A DNA stretch of 64,000 bases from Chryseobacterium sp. IHB B 17019. GTDB taxonomy: Bacteria > Bacteroidota > Bacteroidia > Flavobacteriales > Weeksellaceae. The notes under the pieces were generated by a model that was given only the letters and a program-made list of their open reading frames with translations, was not told where the DNA came from and searched no databases. This document shows positions 61,945 through 64,000 of this stretch, in pieces. The stretch covers positions 3,348,001 through 3,412,000 of the forward strand of contig NZ_CP013293.1 in assembly GCF_001456155.1 (NCBI RefSeq), in the 5' to 3' direction. The translations under genes and the position numbers were made by a program. Each line of letters opens with the position of its first letter. The first letter of the stretch is position 1.

Positions 61945-64000
61945 ATGAAGAAAAATTTACTCTATTATTTTTTTATCATTTTATTGTGTCTGTCCGGAAA
62001 GCTATCATCACAGACCTATCAGCTTACCGGGAATCCCGTAAATACTACAGGTTGGGATCTTGTTTCAAGCGCCGTAGTAAGCGGAGATTTTGTGCAACTT
62101 ACCCAAGATATAGGAAACCAATATGGTGCGGTAAAGCTGGCAACTCCTATTAATCTTAAATATTGTGATAAATGGAAAGTGGAATTCGATTTCAGAATAG
62201 ACGGAAACGGAACTACACAATATGGCAGAGGTGACGGATTTACTTTTTGGTACCTTGCCAATCCGCCAACAGGATTTGTTTCCGGAGGTGGATTAGGAAT
62301 TCCGGCAAACGCAAACGGACTTATGGTGGGCTTTGACATTTTCAACAACAGCACAGAAGGTCAGATGAGTAAGATCCATGTTCTATACGGAACCAATAAT
62401 ACAACAGGAAATAATATTGAATACAATACAACTCCTGGAAGTACATTCCACTCTCCGGATCTTAATCCAACGCAGCCATTCGTAGGTGCAACCTACAAGC
62501 ACGTGGAAATAAACGGAGAAACAGATCTTGCAAACCCAACGAACTGGATCATCAAAATCCGACTGGACGGAGTCTTGATTGTAGACCAATCTTTTGCCCC
62601 TTCAGGAGGAGCAATCGGGATGACTACAGGCTATTTCGGATTCTCTGCGGCAACTGGAGGCGCGAGTGCAAGGCATTCCATAAAAAATGCTAAAGTATAT
62701 ATCGACAAGGTTCCTATCTTAACAAATACGGTTACTCCTTTCGTTTGTGTAAATCCTTCGACAGGAAACGGAACGGTGGATCTTACATCTTTCCAGAATC
62801 AATTCGTTGCTAATCCTGGAAGTTATATTTTTACCTATTTCGGCCCGGGAGGAACGCCCATTACAAACCCTTCCAACTATAGTTATTCGGGTGCAGTAAA
62901 TATTTCTGTTGTTGTAAAAGATCCCTCCTCCACATTGTGCGATAACGGCGATGGGCAAATTGTCCTGAATCCGACACCTTTCTCCGCCAGCGATGTAACA
63001 TTGACCGGGTGTAATAACAATAATGCAGGAGGTGCAATATTTGACCTTACGACCGCAGCTGTTTCAACTGTTCCGGGCGTTACAAAACAGTTCTACAACA
63101 CAATGTACGACCTGAACAACAATCTTAACCAGATTACAAATCCTACAGCTTACCTTTCACCGGCAGCCACATTGTACTGTAAGGTGACAACTCCGCAGGG
63201 ATGTGTTGATGTAGCAGAAATCACATTAGCATTATATCCGGTGGTAAACGTACAGGAAGCTACTTTAAGATCATGTGCAATTGAAACCAATCCTTCAATG
63301 GCTTCATTCGATCTTACTCTGGCAGCTGTAACTACACAAACAGCTACTAAAAAATATTACCCTTCTTTAACTGATGCAGAAAACGGAACCAATGAAATTC
63401 TGAATCCTACAGCATACATTTCTCCAAATGGGGTAATTTATATTAAAGTAACTAATGCAAATGGATGTTACGGAATCGCTAAAGTTAATTTAATTGTAAT
63501 CGCTCCGGTTTACTCAAATGTTTTGGAAGATAAAATCATTTGTATGGAAGACACTACAACTCTGGACGCGGGTCCCGGATTCACAGGTTATCAATGGAGT
63601 ACCGGTGCAACTACGCAGACCATAACTAATGTAGGCGTAGGAACTTATTGGGTAAAACTAAAAACCGGACAATGTGTGGCAACCCAGACTGTAAAAGTTT
63701 ATCCTTCCGAGCAGCCAGTGATCACAAGTATTGATATTTCTAATTCCACAGTTACCGTGTTTGCAACGGGAGGAACTGCTCCTTACAAATATTCAATGGA
63801 CGGGATCAACTGGCAGGATTCCAACGAATTCAAAAACGTTGCGAGAGGTGATGCAAAAATATATGTAAAAGATGCCTATGATTGTGATCCTATCGTTATT
63901 ACAATCGTAGTTCCGAACCTTATTAATGTAATCACTCCAAACGGCGACGGAATTAATGACGCTATTGATTATTCGGCTTTGGCGGGCAAGCAAGGTCTCG
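61945..64000 (+). CDS. T9SS type B cargo protein with L-type-lectin-like domain (cut by window edge)
   Basis: At least 685 residues, open to the right edge. ATG at 61945 opens MKKNLLYYFFIILLCLSGKL, a signal. The N-terminal 220 residues repeat the lectin-like layout of the previous gene: YQLTGNPVNTTGWDLVSS, YCDKWKVEFDFRIDGNG, GDGFTFWYLANPP and FGFSAATGGASARHSIKNAK. The middle (TGCNNNNAGGAIFDLTT) and the truncated sorting domain TPNGDGINDAIDYSALAGKQ resemble the gene at 52766. The last residues of the sorting domain are missing from the window. Confidence 0.88.
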   Translation, partial: MKKNLLYYFFIILLCLSGKLSSQTYQLTGNPVNTTGWDLVSSAVVSGDFVQLTQDIGNQYGAVKLATPINLKYCDKWKVEFDFRIDGNGTTQYGRGDGFTFWYLANPPTGFVSGGGLGIPANANGLMVGFDIFNNSTEGQMSKIHVLYGTNNTTGNNIEYNTTPGSTFHSPDLNPTQPFVGATYKHVEINGETDLANPTNWIIKIRLDGVLIVDQSFAPSGGAIGMTTGYFGFSAATGGASARHSIKNAKVYIDKVPILTNTVTPFVCVNPSTGNGTVDLTSFQNQFVANPGSYIFTYFGPGGTPITNPSNYSYSGAVNISVVVKDPSSTLCDNGDGQIVLNPTPFSASDVTLTGCNNNNAGGAIFDLTTAAVSTVPGVTKQFYNTMYDLNNNLNQITNPTAYLSPAATLYCKVTTPQGCVDVAEITLALYPVVNVQEATLRSCAIETNPSMASFDLTLAAVTTQTATKKYYPSLTDAENGTNEILNPTAYISPNGVIYIKVTNANGCYGIAKVNLIVIAPVYSNVLEDKIICMEDTTTLDAGPGFTGYQWSTGATTQTITNVGVGTYWVKLKTGQCVATQTVKVYPSEQPVITSIDISNSTVTVFATGGTAPYKYSMDGINWQDSNEFKNVARGDAKIYVKDAYDCDPIVITIVVPNLINVITPNGDGINDAIDYSALAGKQGL

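Overview
The window looks like a chromosomal segment of a Chryseobacterium-like member of the Weeksellaceae (Bacteroidota). The support is low-GC DNA, repeated -7 boxes of the Bacteroidota form TAnnTTTG, type IX secretion (T9SS) type B sorting domains, signal-bearing proteins with a 'VGxxTxxPxxxLDxNG' N-terminus, SusD-era style lipoproteins with SC lipoboxes, and family content typical of flavobacteria. The assignment rests on pattern recognition; no database search was made.

Layout. 1-1 kb: the start of nusA and all of rimP on the minus strand. 1.2-35 kb: a long surface-polysaccharide locus, mostly on the plus strand. It holds ugd, rfbB, rfbA, an ABC-2 polysaccharide exporter (wzm/wzt), two separate dTDP-amino-sugar branches (a 3-amino branch: ketoisomerase-acetyltransferase fusion plus FdtB-like aminotransferase; a 4-amino branch: WecD-like acetyltransferase plus WecE-like aminotransferase), about a dozen glycosyltransferases, methyltransferases, an acyltransferase-3 protein, an asparagine-synthase-like amidotransferase, and an adenylation enzyme / GNAT / acyl-carrier-protein module. 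35-38.7 kb: two beta-carbonic anhydrases around a small unknown protein and a SulP anion transporter. 38.7-44.8 kb: a repeat-bearing intergenic region, pth, two paralogous lipoproteins, and three paralogous secreted proteins of one uncharacterised family. 44.8-48.2 kb: mfd. 48.4-52.7 kb: small secreted or lipoproteins, a GH3-type adenylating enzyme and an MFS exporter. 52.8-64 kb: four very large, related T9SS type B cargo proteins, interrupted by dnaB and rnhA.

How it works together. Glucose-1-phosphate is converted by RfbA and RfbB to dTDP-4-keto-6-deoxyglucose. rfbC and rfbD are absent here, so this intermediate is more likely routed to 3-amino and 4-amino 6-deoxyhexoses than to rhamnose. 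UDP-glucuronate comes from Ugd. The glycosyltransferases would build the chain on a lipid carrier, and Wzm/Wzt would export it; Wzt has a long C-terminal domain that may read a chain-end modification. A GtrB-like glycosyltransferase and a multi-spanning membrane protein could add a side sugar on the far side of the membrane. The adenylation enzyme, carrier protein and acetyltransferases are the best candidates for an unusual acyl or aminoacyl decoration of the amino sugars. No Wzx/Wzy, initiating phosphosugar transferase or ligase is visible in the window.

The most unusual observations are the stand-alone adenylation/ACP/GNAT module, the small unknown protein inside the carbonic anhydrase-SulP cluster, the four T9SS proteins whose N-terminal and C-terminal halves pair differently (module exchange), and a set of promoters so close to the start codon that the transcripts should be leaderless.
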